Shown here in pieces: positions 43,609 to 52,411 of a stretch of 64,000 nt of DNA. This stretch comes from JBARKJ01 sp963698885. GTDB taxonomy: Bacteria; Nitrospirota; JACRHJ01. The stretch lies in NCBI GenBank assembly GCA_963698885.1, contig CAVOSJ010000004.1, positions 124,001 through 188,000 of the forward strand, written 5' to 3'. The translations under genes were made by a program, and so were the position numbers. How positions within the stretch are numbered: position 1 is the first letter of the stretch; every line of letters begins with the position of its first letter. A model generated the notes under the pieces. The model had not been told where the DNA came from. It saw only the letters and a program-made list of their open reading frames with translations, and did not search any database.

Positions 43609-44497
43609 TTAAACCGTCCCGTCGGACCCGTACGCCAGCTGCCAGAGGCCATAGCCCGCGTTGTCTCTGGAGTCCACGCCGAAAACATATTCCTTCTTCA
43701 TGAACGTGCCTTCGTCATCGGGGGTGTCTTTCGAGACGAATACGGGCGCCTTCCGCCTCTGGAAGATGAACGGCTTCACGGCTTTTTTCGTGTCCAGGAG
43801 GTACCAGGCCGTGGGGCTGCCTGTGAGATACGGGGCGACGACCAGGTCGGCCGATTCCTTATAGATGTTCGAACCGCCGTTTACGTCCAGGTCCGCCCTG
43901 AGTATCTCCAGGGCCGCCTTCTCGAGCTGCGGCGGGACGACGAGCAGGTCCGGCACCGCGTTCAGGGGTTTACCGTGCTCGTCCGTGAGCGACATCATCT
44001 GCGCGCGCGCGGCGGCATAGCTGTCGGACGTGAGCGCGGCCGTGCTCTTGTTCGACTGGGTGGATGAGCCGTTCGGGTGCGCCGCGTCGAAGAAGGGCCT
44101 GCCGTCGTAACACGGATTGACGAAGCCGCCGGCCAAGAGGTCGAAGACCAGCTCGTCCGGATGCGTTGCGGATGCGTCGGCAAGGGCGCGGACCATGGGC
44201 GTATATATGCCCACCGCGTCGTCCTCGACGTCGTTTCTGTCAAGTGGCCACGGTGGCTTCCCAGTCCCGGTTCTTTATGGTGTACGAGTAGGCGGAGAGG
44301 TTCTGTATCATACGCTCGCCCACCCATTCGCGCATCTTGGGCACGCGGCCCAGCCAGTTGTACTGCTCTTCACGGGAGGTGGAAGGCACTTCGGTCGCGA
44401 CGCGGGGGTACAGCACGGAGGCGTTATCGAATACCTCCTTGAAGATCGCGGAGAAGCCGCGGTAAAGAGAAGATAAATTTGCCTGGTTGATTATCAT
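43609..44497 (-). CDS. Mu gpT-like major head protein (frameshifted)
   Basis: The N-terminal 85 residues (MIINQANLSSLYRGFSAIFK, VPSTSREEQYNWLGRVPKMR, SYTIKNRDWEATVAT) and the following frame (DRNDVEDDAVGIYTPM, then ATHPDELVFDLL) together make a complete ~295-residue Mu gpT-type capsid protein. One extra base at 44242-44243 breaks the frame. If real, the particle could not form; if an error, the gene is intact. GGAGG precedes the ATG. Confidence 0.82.
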
Positions 44498-44506
44498 TTT
44501 TCCTCC

Positions 44507-44917
44507 TTATATTCTGCTGATGTCTATATAGACGCTGGTCGCGGAGACGTACTCGGAAATGACCCCGCATTTGATGTGGTTGGTGGACGCGCCGGTGAGG
44601 CCGACGTTCTGGTCGTCCAGGGCAAAGACATCGTCACCCGCGTTTGAAAGCGCCATCCCGGAGGCGGCCAGATTGAAACAGCCGCGCCTCCATACCTCTA
44701 CCTGCAAGCTTCCGCTTACGCCGGCGGAGTTGTCCGCATACGCCCTGGCAACGCCCATGAACTTAAGCCCCGCCGTGTCCGAAGCCGGTACGGCATAGCC
44801 GTCCGCGCCGATGCAGACCATCCCCCCGGCATAGATTACCGCCCCGCCTTTTACCGGGTACGATGCGTACTTCCCTTCCTTCCTTACCGTGTCCCTGTCA
44901 TTTGTAAGTGCCGACAT
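44507..44917 (-). CDS. DUF2190-like capsid decoration protein
   Basis: A 136-residue protein with the pattern YPVKGGAVIYAGGMVCIGAD, GLKFMGVARAYADNSAG and RRGCFNLAASG, typical of small capsid cement/decoration proteins (DUF2190) found beside Mu-like head genes. GGAGG precedes the start. It lies between portal and major head. Confidence 0.68.
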   Translation of the reverse strand: MSALTNDRDTVRKEGKYASYPVKGGAVIYAGGMVCIGADGYAVPASDTAGLKFMGVARAYADNSAGVSGSLQVEVWRRGCFNLAASGMALSNAGDDVFALDDQNVGLTGASTNHIKCGVISEYVSATSVYIDISRI

Positions 44918-44927
44918 GGATACCTCC

Positions 44928-46007
44928 TTAGTTGGTTGTGAATTTAAATACCGGCTGTTTTACGTCCGGACCGAAGTTCAGCGCCGTTAGCGGGCGCACT
45001 AAATCGCGGTTTATGGTGCGGGCGAGCGACTTGGCGTCCGCGCGGACGATGTCCATCCGCACCCCGTCATGCACCAGTCCGGCGGCAAGGCTCCCGCTGC
45101 TCCCGACATCCGTCGTGAGGGTCTGGCCCAGCACCGCCTTCGAAATCTCCTTGTTCATCACGTCTACCAGGTCCTTATAAGGCCCGCCGGACCCGCTCTT
45201 CGCCGCCTCGATGAACTGGATGCGGGTGCTCTCAGATATTATCCCGGCCGCGTCCGAACCCAGGTTGGTCACGGCTTCCATGAGGGCGTCCTTGTCCTCT
45301 TTCGACGCCGACGGGGAGTAAACGCCAAGGCGAAGAGGCATCCCGAAAACCTCGCAGAAAGATACCCAGTCCTTGAGGGCATAGTTCTTGAACAGGTATA
45401 TCCAGGAGAGCGTCCGGAGAAGACCTCCCCGCTCCGGGTAATCCGCGCCCGCGCGGTACACGTGCACCATGAACTTCGACGGCGGAAGCGGGATGCCATA
45501 TACCGGCTCGGCATCCGTCAACAGGAGCGGCCGCTCGGACGGGCCGTCCTGGGAGAGAAAGGTGAAGCGTTTTTGCGGCCTCTTCTTCAGACTCCGCGGG
45601 ACGAGGAAGTCATGGTCCAGTTCCCAGATAATCTCCGATACGGAAAATCCCTTGCCGACGGCATCCATCAAATCCGCCAGCGACTCGTCGAAGTTATCGA
45701 TCCCGGAGAAGCAATCAGACACGAACGACGCCGCTTCAGTTTCGGCCGGGCCGCCGCCGCTTCCGGGGACTATCTCCCAGGGACAGCCGGTGACGGAGAG
45801 CTTCCGGGTCTGGAGGCAGGAGAACAAATGCGCGTCCTTCTGCTCCATCTCGGAGAAAAGCTCCGCCTGCATGTTAATATCACCCGCATCGGCGTCCCGG
45901 AGTATCCGGGAGAGCTTCCCTGGAGTCAGGCCTGACGAGGGATAATCGGACCAGCGGTCCCGAAGCGACGCGGTGGCGATTTCTTTTGTATATTTTTTTT
46001 TGTCCAT
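44928..46007 (-). CDS. Mu gp29-like portal protein (DUF935)
   Basis: A 359-residue portal. Family features are LTPGKLSRILRDADAGDINM, ELFSEMEQKDAHLFSCLQTR and LKDWVSFCEVFGMPLRLG. It forms the DNA gate of the capsid. Shorter than many DUF935 portals (~450-500), lacking part of the C terminus. It is preceded by the protease gene with no gap, the reverse of the Mu order. Confidence 0.8.
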   Translation of the reverse strand: MDKKKYTKEIATASLRDRWSDYPSSGLTPGKLSRILRDADAGDINMQAELFSEMEQKDAHLFSCLQTRKLSVTGCPWEIVPGSGGGPAETEAASFVSDCFSGIDNFDESLADLMDAVGKGFSVSEIIWELDHDFLVPRSLKKRPQKRFTFLSQDGPSERPLLLTDAEPVYGIPLPPSKFMVHVYRAGADYPERGGLLRTLSWIYLFKNYALKDWVSFCEVFGMPLRLGVYSPSASKEDKDALMEAVTNLGSDAAGIISESTRIQFIEAAKSGSGGPYKDLVDVMNKEISKAVLGQTLTTDVGSSGSLAAGLVHDGVRMDIVRADAKSLARTINRDLVRPLTALNFGPDVKQPVFKFTTN

Positions 46008-46877
46008 TTAATTTGAGTTCGCGTAACGGAAGAAGGTTTTGTTGTCCAGTCCCAGGAGGCTGTTGACCCGCGCCTGCGAAGGCTCCGGGAGATCGTCCGC
46101 CGGGAGTCCGTCAAACGGCGCGCTTTTAGCCGCCTTGCCGCAGAACTCCGCAAAGCCCTCCGGGTCCACGTCCGCATACGAGCGCGCCCACGGAAGGAGC
46201 GCGGGAGTAATCTTCCCGCTTGATAGCGCCTGGCGTACCATCGCTTCCGTCTTATACTTCTTGAGAGTCGCCTTCAGCGCCAGGTGCTCCGTCTCCGTCA
46301 CGAAGCCGGACGGATTGATAAGCGACTCGGTTTTTTCCTTCACAGCGTCCGCCTCTGCATCCTCAGGGAGGTCAAGGAACTTCAGCACCTCCATATACAA
46401 ACTTCTGAAATCTCTCTGCATGGAGTTTACGACCGGGGCCATGCCGTCGATAGCGGGCAGGTTCGTGAGCGCCGCGCCCAGAAGCTGCACGGCTCGCCCG
46501 TCTTTCTTGCGGACGAGCACGACCGGCGAGAGGTAGCGGTACTCCCGGTTCCTCAGGTATTCCTTCGCGCGGTCCGTCCACTGCACCTTCGCCCAAAGCC
46601 CTTCCGACCCCTTGTCCACCAGTTCTTTTATCCAGCCGGCCGCCGGGGCCTCGGAGCCGGATAAGCTCTGGTGCTCATAGTCGATTACCAGGTCGGTATT
46701 CGAATCGGCAAAGGCTTTCAGTATCAGCCCCTTCGCCTCCTCGTCCACATTGAACCGCATCTTCCCTTTAGGCGATACCTCGCCCGACGGCAGGATCTGC
46801 ACCTCTTCCGGCACGTCGTTGCCGGACAGGTCAAGCCCGCACTCCAGCGTAAACGAAAGCTTCTCTGAAGACTCCAA
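46008..46877 (-). CDS. Mu gpI-like capsid protease/scaffold
   Basis: A 289-residue protein: an N-terminal protease part with LVIDYEHQSLSG, APAAGWIKELVDKG and YRYLSPVVLVRKKDG, and a C-terminal helical scaffold part. In Mu-like phages gpI matures the head. An A/G-rich Shine-Dalgarno sequence (GGAGG) is 7 nt before the ATG. Confidence 0.78.
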   Translation of the reverse strand: MESSEKLSFTLECGLDLSGNDVPEEVQILPSGEVSPKGKMRFNVDEEAKGLILKAFADSNTDLVIDYEHQSLSGSEAPAAGWIKELVDKGSEGLWAKVQWTDRAKEYLRNREYRYLSPVVLVRKKDGRAVQLLGAALTNLPAIDGMAPVVNSMQRDFRSLYMEVLKFLDLPEDAEADAVKEKTESLINPSGFVTETEHLALKATLKKYKTEAMVRQALSSGKITPALLPWARSYADVDPEGFAEFCGKAAKSAPFDGLPADDLPEPSQARVNSLLGLDNKTFFRYANSN

Positions 46878-46891
46878 TATAAACCTCCTTT

Positions 46892-48166
46892 TTAAAAACC
46901 CTTTTTCTTGCCGCGCCTCGAAAAGCCTTCGTACTCTACTCTTTGCGGCGCGCGTACAGGGAACTCGTATTCGATGAAATATCCTATGGCGTCGGTGATG
47001 TGCTCGTCGCCCTTCGTCTTGTCCAGGATGGACGCGCCGTCTTTCCAGGCGGTCCGCTCAAATGAGCGGATACTCTCGCGGCAGGCGGAGGAGATTACCA
47101 GTTCGGGCGGCCCGCCGGACAGGACCTTGTTTACCGCGTTCACCCTGTCCCTGACATGCGGCGACGAATTCCTCGCCCGCACTTCAAAGCCGTTAGTCGA
47201 AAGCACGGCGAAATCCGACGTCGCGCCGGGGAGTCCGGCTGTCTTTCTCGCGCGTCCGGTCGGGTCCGGGTAGGCGGCTATCGCAATATCGCCGTACCTG
47301 TCCCGCGCCGCCTCGCATAGCTCCCAGGTATTGGAGGACCGGATGACAATTTCGTCCACGACCCTCACCTCTTTACCCGCGACCTGTATGAACGCGGCGT
47401 GGAGCGGGTCCACGTTAAAGTCCACCGCCATCGTAAGCGGATAAGCCGGGTCGTATCCCAGTCCTTCCCTGACGTGCCTCTCGCGGGAGAACTCCGGATA
47501 GACCCTGCCTGCATGCGGGTTCACGAACTCGCCCGATACGTACTGCCGGGCAATGTTCGCTCCGTAAGCCTCAATCAGGTCATCCGCATATTCCGGCGGG
47601 AGGTGGACATTTTCCTTCGTGCTCGCTGTGATGAGGCGGTAGCCGCGTTTGCGCTTCTCAACGAACTCCTCGAACAGCCAGTTATAACCTTCGGGAGTGG
47701 TGGTAATGAACGCGCGGAGCCATTTTGCTTCCGGATGCCTGAGGCGAGAGATCAGCACCTCCCACGCGGCGCGCGAGACAAGCGCCCCCTCGTCTATTCC
47801 GACCCACGCGAGGCTTGGCCCTTTAAGCCGCTCCGGCGAATCCGCCGAGCGGAACATGACCTTCGAGCCCCACGGGAGGAACAGGTTCGAGCTGGAGCTA
47901 AGCCACTTGTACTCGATGCCCGCCCGGTCCAGTATCTCCAGGAAAACGGGCAGGGTCGCGTCCTGTAGCATCCCGTAAGTCGGCGCGACGACCATGCCGG
48001 GAAGTCCCCGGTTTATTACTGAGAGCCTTATCGCCTCGTGGCATCCGGAGAACGTCTTTCCGGAGCCGTACCCGCCGACGTAGGCCTTGTATTTCGAGCG
48101 GGAGCGGTGGAAGGCGGCCTGGGCCGGGAGCATCCTGTATTTTATGCCGAGTTCGCGGAAGCTCAA
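46892..48166 (-). CDS. Terminase large subunit
   Basis: A 424-residue packaging motor. Walker A is GGYGSGKT (31-38), Walker B is in LAWVGIDEGAL, the coupling TTP is in AFITTTPEGYNW, and the nuclease domain begins LTMAVDFNVDPLHAAF. It has a complete set of ATPase motifs. The start overlaps the preceding gene by 4 bp. Confidence 0.88.
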   Translation of the reverse strand: MSFRELGIKYRMLPAQAAFHRSRSKYKAYVGGYGSGKTFSGCHEAIRLSVINRGLPGMVVAPTYGMLQDATLPVFLEILDRAGIEYKWLSSSSNLFLPWGSKVMFRSADSPERLKGPSLAWVGIDEGALVSRAAWEVLISRLRHPEAKWLRAFITTTPEGYNWLFEEFVEKRKRGYRLITASTKENVHLPPEYADDLIEAYGANIARQYVSGEFVNPHAGRVYPEFSRERHVREGLGYDPAYPLTMAVDFNVDPLHAAFIQVAGKEVRVVDEIVIRSSNTWELCEAARDRYGDIAIAAYPDPTGRARKTAGLPGATSDFAVLSTNGFEVRARNSSPHVRDRVNAVNKVLSGGPPELVISSACRESIRSFERTAWKDGASILDKTKGDEHITDAIGYFIEYEFPVRAPQRVEYEGFSRRGKKKGF

Positions 48167-48480
48167 GTCTGTGCGCCCCCGTCAGGGTCTTCCCACCGTA
48201 CAACCATCTCGTCCGGCCACTGCTCCTGTTCCTGCTTATGGTCGGCAAGGCCCAGGACGCTTCGTTCTCCCAAGACCGCTTCCTTATACGTGGAGACCAG
48301 CGACTTCATGTCCGATACCTTCAAGGAGGCTTCGGCCTTCTGTTTCCCCGCGCCTTTTGGCGCGGGCCGCAGGCTCGTTGATAACACGGACAGAGCGCGA
48401 AGAGCCGCGTTCTGGAACCTCCTGAAGCCAGTCAGGTGCCGCTCGTTTATGCTGGCGTCTTCGTTATTCGGCTTTGTCAT
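48163..48480 (-). CDS. Candidate terminase small subunit
   Basis: A 105-residue basic protein with no motif that I recognise. It overlaps terL by 4 bp (ATGA), the classical position of the small terminase subunit (Mu gp27). It contains a helical stretch (RRFQNAALRALSVLS) and ends acidic. Call by position only. Confidence 0.45.
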   Translation of the reverse strand: MTKPNNEDASINERHLTGFRRFQNAALRALSVLSTSLRPAPKGAGKQKAEASLKVSDMKSLVSTYKEAVLGERSVLGLADHKQEQEQWPDEMVVRWEDPDGGAQT

Positions 48481-48489
48481 CGCGGGCTC

Positions 48490-48777
48490 CTAAGCTATTT
48501 CCTGAATGAACCACTGAGGCGGCGCGAGGACTTCCATCCAGCGCCAGCCGTCTCTTTTTACCATCAGGCCGAGCTTGTGCTCATTCCAGAGAGACTGGGC
48601 CGCATCAGACAGTGCCGGTACGGCTGGGTCCGCGGCGCTCCCCTCCGGTGCCTCCGGCGCAAAAAAATATTTCCCGCAGATAGGGCACCGGGCGGAAATG
48701 TAATTTCTTATCAATACCTTCGAGCCGCATTTACCGCAGTCAATCCCTGTCCCGGCGTGAGGGCTACGCTCCGCCAT
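48490..48777 (-). CDS. Zinc-ribbon phage protein
   Basis: A 95-residue protein with GKCGSKV and RCPICGKYF, a four-cysteine zinc ribbon (residues ~14-38), then an Ala/Pro linker and a C-terminal tryptophan-rich segment (GWRWMEVLAPPQWF). Not recognised further. It overlaps the gene upstream by 14 bp. Confidence 0.6.
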   Translation of the reverse strand: MAERSPHAGTGIDCGKCGSKVLIRNYISARCPICGKYFFAPEAPEGSAADPAVPALSDAAQSLWNEHKLGLMVKRDGWRWMEVLAPPQWFIQEIA

Positions 48778-49054
48778 GGCTGCCCTTCCGGTCGGTAGGT
48801 TTCGGCGGCTTCGGCTGCTCCGGCTTTTTCTTCACGCTAGATACCCCAGCGGACCTGACTGCTGCGGCATTTTGTTTCGGTTTTTTTGTAGATTTCTTAC
48901 CCTGTGTGTTCATAGTGGCGCCTCCTGTAGTTGAATTGCTTCCCCCGGTTTCAGGGCCTTCGTACTCAGCTCGTCCGCTTCGCTCCATCCGGAGCTTTAC
49001 GGGCGGTTTTTCTTGCTTCCCATATATGCCGGATTTGTACGGCAAAAGATTCAT
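48764..49054 (-). CDS. Small basic low-complexity protein
   Basis: Up to 96 residues if started at the ATG overlapping the regulator stop (ATGA at 49051-49054). A shorter 49-residue start at 48913 has an excellent AGGAGG 7 nt upstream and I think it likely. The C-terminal part is Lys/Pro-rich (KKSTKKPKQN, KPPKPTDRKG), suggesting nucleic-acid binding. Function unknown. Confidence 0.45.
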   Translation of the reverse strand: MNLLPYKSGIYGKQEKPPVKLRMERSGRAEYEGPETGGSNSTTGGATMNTQGKKSTKKPKQNAAAVRSAGVSSVKKKPEQPKPPKPTDRKGSHGGA

Positions 49055-49118
49055 GCGCAGTCCCTTGGAAGCAATGTGTCTCCATTAGGCTTCACTATAT
49101 GCCGCTGTTGTACGGCAA
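49023..49118. promoter_or_regulatory. Two matching palindromic sites, 73 bp apart
   Basis: TATATGCCG-N5-GTACGGCAA occurs at 49023-49045 and 49096-49118. Each half-site pair (TGCCG...CGGCA) is an inverted repeat. They flank the stop of the HTH regulator gene, so they may be its operators, though both lie within reading frames. Confidence 0.35.
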
Positions 49119-49461
49119 GCTTGGTCCTGGCCCGGCCGACATAGCTCTGGACGGTTGAGCGCGAGACGCCGAGTGCGGCGCCCGCATCGGCATAGGAGAG
49201 GCCGTCGGCTATGAGCATGAGCGCCCGCCGCTCGGCGGGCGAGAGCGCGCCCAGATCGATCCTCGGAGCGGCAGCCTTCGTCCGCGACACGTTCCACTCA
49301 GAAAGCGAATGCAAATCGGCCGCAAGCGCCAGGTCCGCCGGCGACATCAACACCTCACGGTCCGAGTTCCGCCCGTCTTCGACGGCAGGGATGGATTTCT
49401 TGACAGATACACAGATTTCGATGCACTTTTTAAATTCCGGACAACCATGGCAAGTTTTCAT
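49051..49461 (-). CDS. HTH transcription regulator of the phage-like cluster
   Basis: A 136-residue protein. The N terminus has three cysteines (CHGCPEFKKC, then CVSVKK), possibly a metal site. The C-terminal half is a sigma-region-4/LuxR-type helix-turn-helix: LSPAERRALMLIADGLSY then AGAALGVSRSTVQSYVGRAR. As first gene of the cluster it is probably the late-gene activator. A perfect 10-bp inverted repeat covers its ribosome-binding site (next entry). Confidence 0.72.
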   Translation of the reverse strand: MKTCHGCPEFKKCIEICVSVKKSIPAVEDGRNSDREVLMSPADLALAADLHSLSEWNVSRTKAAAPRIDLGALSPAERRALMLIADGLSYADAGAALGVSRSTVQSYVGRARTKLAVQQRHIVKPNGDTLLPRDCA

Positions 49462-49514
49462 AGACGCCTCCTTTTTATTGCGGGGAGGATACGACGTAAT
49501 ATCGGGAGGCGTCT
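49462..49514 (-). promoter_or_regulatory. Perfect inverted repeat sequestering the regulator's SD
   Basis: On the transcribed strand AGACGCCTCC (49514-49505) and GGAGGCGTCT (49471-49462) are perfect complements 33 nt apart, and the second arm, containing the GGAGG Shine-Dalgarno sequence, abuts the ATG at 49461. A hairpin would hide the start site. It could alternatively be a protein operator. Confidence 0.55.
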
Positions 49515-49579
49515 TCTGCAGGCCTTGAGAAAATACTTTAGGCGTAGGTCTTAAGAGAAGGGGTTACGGGAAACGCTTG

Positions 49580-50791
49580 CTATAAGGAGAGCAGGTCCTT
49601 GCGGGCGTAGACGAATAGGACGGAATAGGTAACGAGGCAGACTATCGCCCCGGCGGCGACGGCATGGGGCGTGCCGGCGTAGTGCGCGAGCGCCCCTATG
49701 ATGAGGTTCCCGATGGGGACGAACCCCAGGAATACCAGGACGTACAGGCTCATCACGCGGCCTCGGAGCTCGTCGGGGACCTCTTGCTGGATCGCGGTGT
49801 TCACGGTGGCGAGCTGGGTTATCATACCCCAGCCGATGACCATAAGGAGGGCGTATGACAGAAGCGGCACGCGGGAGAACGAGAAGCCCAGGATCGCCAG
49901 AGACGAGATGAACGCGGTCGCAAAGGCGGTGACGCCCCTCCTGCCGGACCCGCCGAACGTGGCCAGACTTAAGGCGCCGATTAACGCCCCAACGCCCGCG
50001 CAGCCCATGAGGACGCCGAGGCCCTTTGCGCCGATATGCAGGATGTCACGTGCGAAGATGGGCATAAGAGCGATATACGGGATTGCGAAGAGGCTCGTGA
50101 TGGCGACCATCAGGATGAAGTGTAAGACGACGGGCGTCTTGCGCACGTAGATAAGGCCTTCGTGCAGCTCCTTAAGCACCGGGCGCGGCTTGGGTTTTTC
50201 CTCTGGCCTGTCAAGGCGCATCATGCCCAGCATTATAATTATTGCGACGTATGAAAGGGCGTTTAGATAAAAGCAGGCGGCTATGCCCACGGCGCTTATC
50301 AGGAGTCCGGCGATGGCGGGGCCTATTATGCGCGCGCCGTTGAAAACCGCGGAGTTCAGAGCTATGCCGTTCATAAGGTCCTCGCGCCCGACCATCTCTA
50401 TGATGAACGACTGCCTGCCGGGGACGTCGAAGGTGTTTACCACGCCAAGCAGCCCGGCGATGACCAGCACGTGCCAGAGCTGGACCTGTCCAAGGCTCAC
50501 CATGACGCCGAGCGCGAGGGCAAGGGCCAGCGAGAGCGCCTGGGTAAGGAGCAGCAGCCTTCTTTTGTCCACCCTGTCCGCGACCACCCCGCCCAGAAGC
50601 GAGAAGAACAGGATGGGGAGCGAACTCATCGCCTGTACCAGCGCGAGATAGAATGCCGAGTTGGTGAGCTTCAGCACCAGCCAGCCCTGGGCGAGCGACT
50701 GCATCCATGTGCCGACAAGCGAGATGGCCTGGCCTGATAAAAAAAGGCGGAAGTTCCTGTGCTTTAGCGCGGTGAAAGTCTTGAACTTCAT
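49580..50791 (-). CDS. MFS exporter (EntS-like)
   Basis: About 403 residues from the ATG at 50791 (MKFKTFTALKHRNFRLFLSG), with 12 hydrophobic segments. The family motif GGVVADRVDKRRLLL is in loop 2-3, and VNTFDVPGRQSFIIEMV is typical of the EntS-like/DHA3 group. Substrate unknown. It follows mqnD by 8 bp, so it is probably co-transcribed with the menaquinone genes. Confidence 0.85.
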   Translation of the reverse strand: MKFKTFTALKHRNFRLFLSGQAISLVGTWMQSLAQGWLVLKLTNSAFYLALVQAMSSLPILFFSLLGGVVADRVDKRRLLLLTQALSLALALALGVMVSLGQVQLWHVLVIAGLLGVVNTFDVPGRQSFIIEMVGREDLMNGIALNSAVFNGARIIGPAIAGLLISAVGIAACFYLNALSYVAIIIMLGMMRLDRPEEKPKPRPVLKELHEGLIYVRKTPVVLHFILMVAITSLFAIPYIALMPIFARDILHIGAKGLGVLMGCAGVGALIGALSLATFGGSGRRGVTAFATAFISSLAILGFSFSRVPLLSYALLMVIGWGMITQLATVNTAIQQEVPDELRGRVMSLYVLVFLGFVPIGNLIIGALAHYAGTPHAVAAGAIVCLVTYSVLFVYARKDLLSL

Positions 50792-50799
50792 CTCAAGGC

Positions 50800-51642
50800 T
50801 TAGAGAAAGAGCGCGGGACGGTTCGCGGGGATGACGCCAGCCGCGGAGGCGAGGGTAAAGAGCCTCTCTATGGCGCGGACGCCTTCCTCCCCGAAGTCGT
50901 CGGAGAAAGAATTTACGTAAAGAGAGATGTGGCCGTCGATGACTGAATCCTCCATCTCCTGGGCATGTGTCTTGATATAGCCGGTACATTTTGCGCGGTG
51001 AGAGCGCGCATATGAAATACTCCGGCGTATGGCGTCCTCGGCTGCGGATATCGTCTCTTTACCCAGAGAACGCTTCGCCATTATACATCCAAGTGGTATC
51101 GGGGCTCCCGTCTCCTGCTCCCACCACTCGCCCAGGTCCAGGAGTTTTTTCAGGCCATAGTTCTGGTACGTGAACCGGCCTTCGTGGATGATAAGTCCGG
51201 CGTCCACGGAACCCTCCCGGACGGCGGGCATTATCTTGTCGAACTGCATGACTGTAACGTCCTCGAAGCCCCGCCCGTATAGCATCAGGAGGAGCTGCGC
51301 CGTCGTGTAGCGGCCGGGTACGGCAATGCGCCTGCCGCGTATATCCGCGATGTCGGAATAATTTTTTGAGACCACGAGCGGTCCGCAGCCCCTGCCCAAA
51401 GCGCCGCCGGAGCGGAGCAGGCAGTAATCGTCCAGTAAATAGGCCGCCGCGTGGAACGAGACCTTCGTCAGGTCGAGCATATCCCCCGCCCCAGCTTTAC
51501 CCATCGCGCGCGAGTTCAGCGCCTCTACGTCTTCCAATATCTCGCGCACGGTAAAGTCCGCGGGGACCTCGCCGTGGGTCAGGCCATAGAAGATAAACGT
51601 ATCGTTCGGGCAGGGCGAGTAGCCAAGAGTCAATGTCTTCAT
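50800..51642 (-). CDS. mqnD: 1,4-dihydroxy-6-naphthoate synthase MqnD
   Basis: A 280-residue periplasmic-binding-fold enzyme of the futalosine route to menaquinone, cleaving cyclic de-hypoxanthine futalosine. LGYSPCPNDTFIFYGL is the family signature, with LIIHEGRFTYQNYGL in the centre. ATG at 51642 overlaps the mqnB stop (ATGA). Other mqn genes (A, C, E) are not in the window. Confidence 0.88.
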   Translation of the reverse strand: MKTLTLGYSPCPNDTFIFYGLTHGEVPADFTVREILEDVEALNSRAMGKAGAGDMLDLTKVSFHAAAYLLDDYCLLRSGGALGRGCGPLVVSKNYSDIADIRGRRIAVPGRYTTAQLLLMLYGRGFEDVTVMQFDKIMPAVREGSVDAGLIIHEGRFTYQNYGLKKLLDLGEWWEQETGAPIPLGCIMAKRSLGKETISAAEDAIRRSISYARSHRAKCTGYIKTHAQEMEDSVIDGHISLYVNSFSDDFGEEGVRAIERLFTLASAAGVIPANRPALFL

Positions 51643-52304
51643 AAATTCTCCACAAGCTTCTTTATGATAACCGCGCAGTTGGCGCATGCGGTATTTATAT
51701 CCCACCGGGAACGGTCACGGTCTTCGACCATGTTGCTTATCCCCCTCACCTCGGCGAACGGGACGCCGTACAGGAGCGAGACGTGTGCCGCAGCCGCGCC
51801 CTCCATATTCTCGCACACCGCGCCCCATCTTTTTTCCATCCCGGCTGCCGCCGCCTCCGTGCCGGTAACGGCAGATACTGTGGCGAACGGGCCGGAAGAT
51901 ATCCTGAAAAGGAACATGGCGTGCTCTATCTTATCCGAGAGTGCGGGGACAGGGAAACGGTTATAATATTTCGCGCCCTTTATTTCCACTAACGGGATAC
52001 CGGTCGCCTCAAGGCCCAAAAAACCGTCCGGAGAATTGACGCCGGTATCGGCGTATATCTCTTCCGTGGCGAAGCAGACGTCGCCTATGTTCAGTCCGGA
52101 GCCTTTAAACGCCCCTGCGCATCCGCCCATAATCACATAATCCGGGCGGGGGGGGTGGCGTTCGAAATAAGACGTCAGCGCCCGGGCGGTGTTTACCTGG
52201 CCGATACCCGAAACCAGCACGTCCAGCACAGGGCCGGCCATTCGCCGGGCCAGGGATTTAAAGGGCCCCGCTTCCGTCTCCGTGGCAAAAACTATCAATA
52301 TCAA
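51639..52304 (-). CDS. mqnB: Futalosine hydrolase MqnB
   Basis: A ~221-residue nucleosidase: ILIVFATETEAGP opens it, then GIGQVNTARAL, GGCAGAF and the ribose-binding NMEGAAAAHVSLLYG. MqnB releases hypoxanthine from futalosine. I chose the TTG at 52304 because GGAGGT lies 5 nt upstream; the open frame extends further but has no better start. Context with mqnD separates it from the similar MTA nucleosidases. Confidence 0.85.
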   Translation of the reverse strand: MILIVFATETEAGPFKSLARRMAGPVLDVLVSGIGQVNTARALTSYFERHPPRPDYVIMGGCAGAFKGSGLNIGDVCFATEEIYADTGVNSPDGFLGLEATGIPLVEIKGAKYYNRFPVPALSDKIEHAMFLFRISSGPFATVSAVTGTEAAAAGMEKRWGAVCENMEGAAAAHVSLLYGVPFAEVRGISNMVEDRDRSRWDINTACANCAVIIKKLVENL

Positions 52305-52375
52305 CGCGCGGACCTCCAAAGATAAAGGATAACATTCCCCCTGCTTCCAAGTCAAAGAAAAATCTTTTGAGTGCG

Positions 52376-52404
52376 TTGACTTTGCGGGCTTTTCATGCTG
52401 TAAT
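52376..52404 (+). promoter_or_regulatory. Promoter of folK-panC, leaderless
   Basis: TTGACT (52376-52381), a 17-nt spacer and TGTAAT (52399-52404), each 5 of 6. The ATG of folK begins 7 nt after the -10 box and lacks a Shine-Dalgarno sequence. Confidence 0.65.
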
Positions 52405-52411
52405 TCAGGTC

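Noticed and set aside
34063..49579. Search for integrase, transposase and attachment sites of the phage-like cluster
   Set aside because: No integrase or MuA/B-like reading frame and no convincing flanking direct repeat were found, so no att site is annotated.
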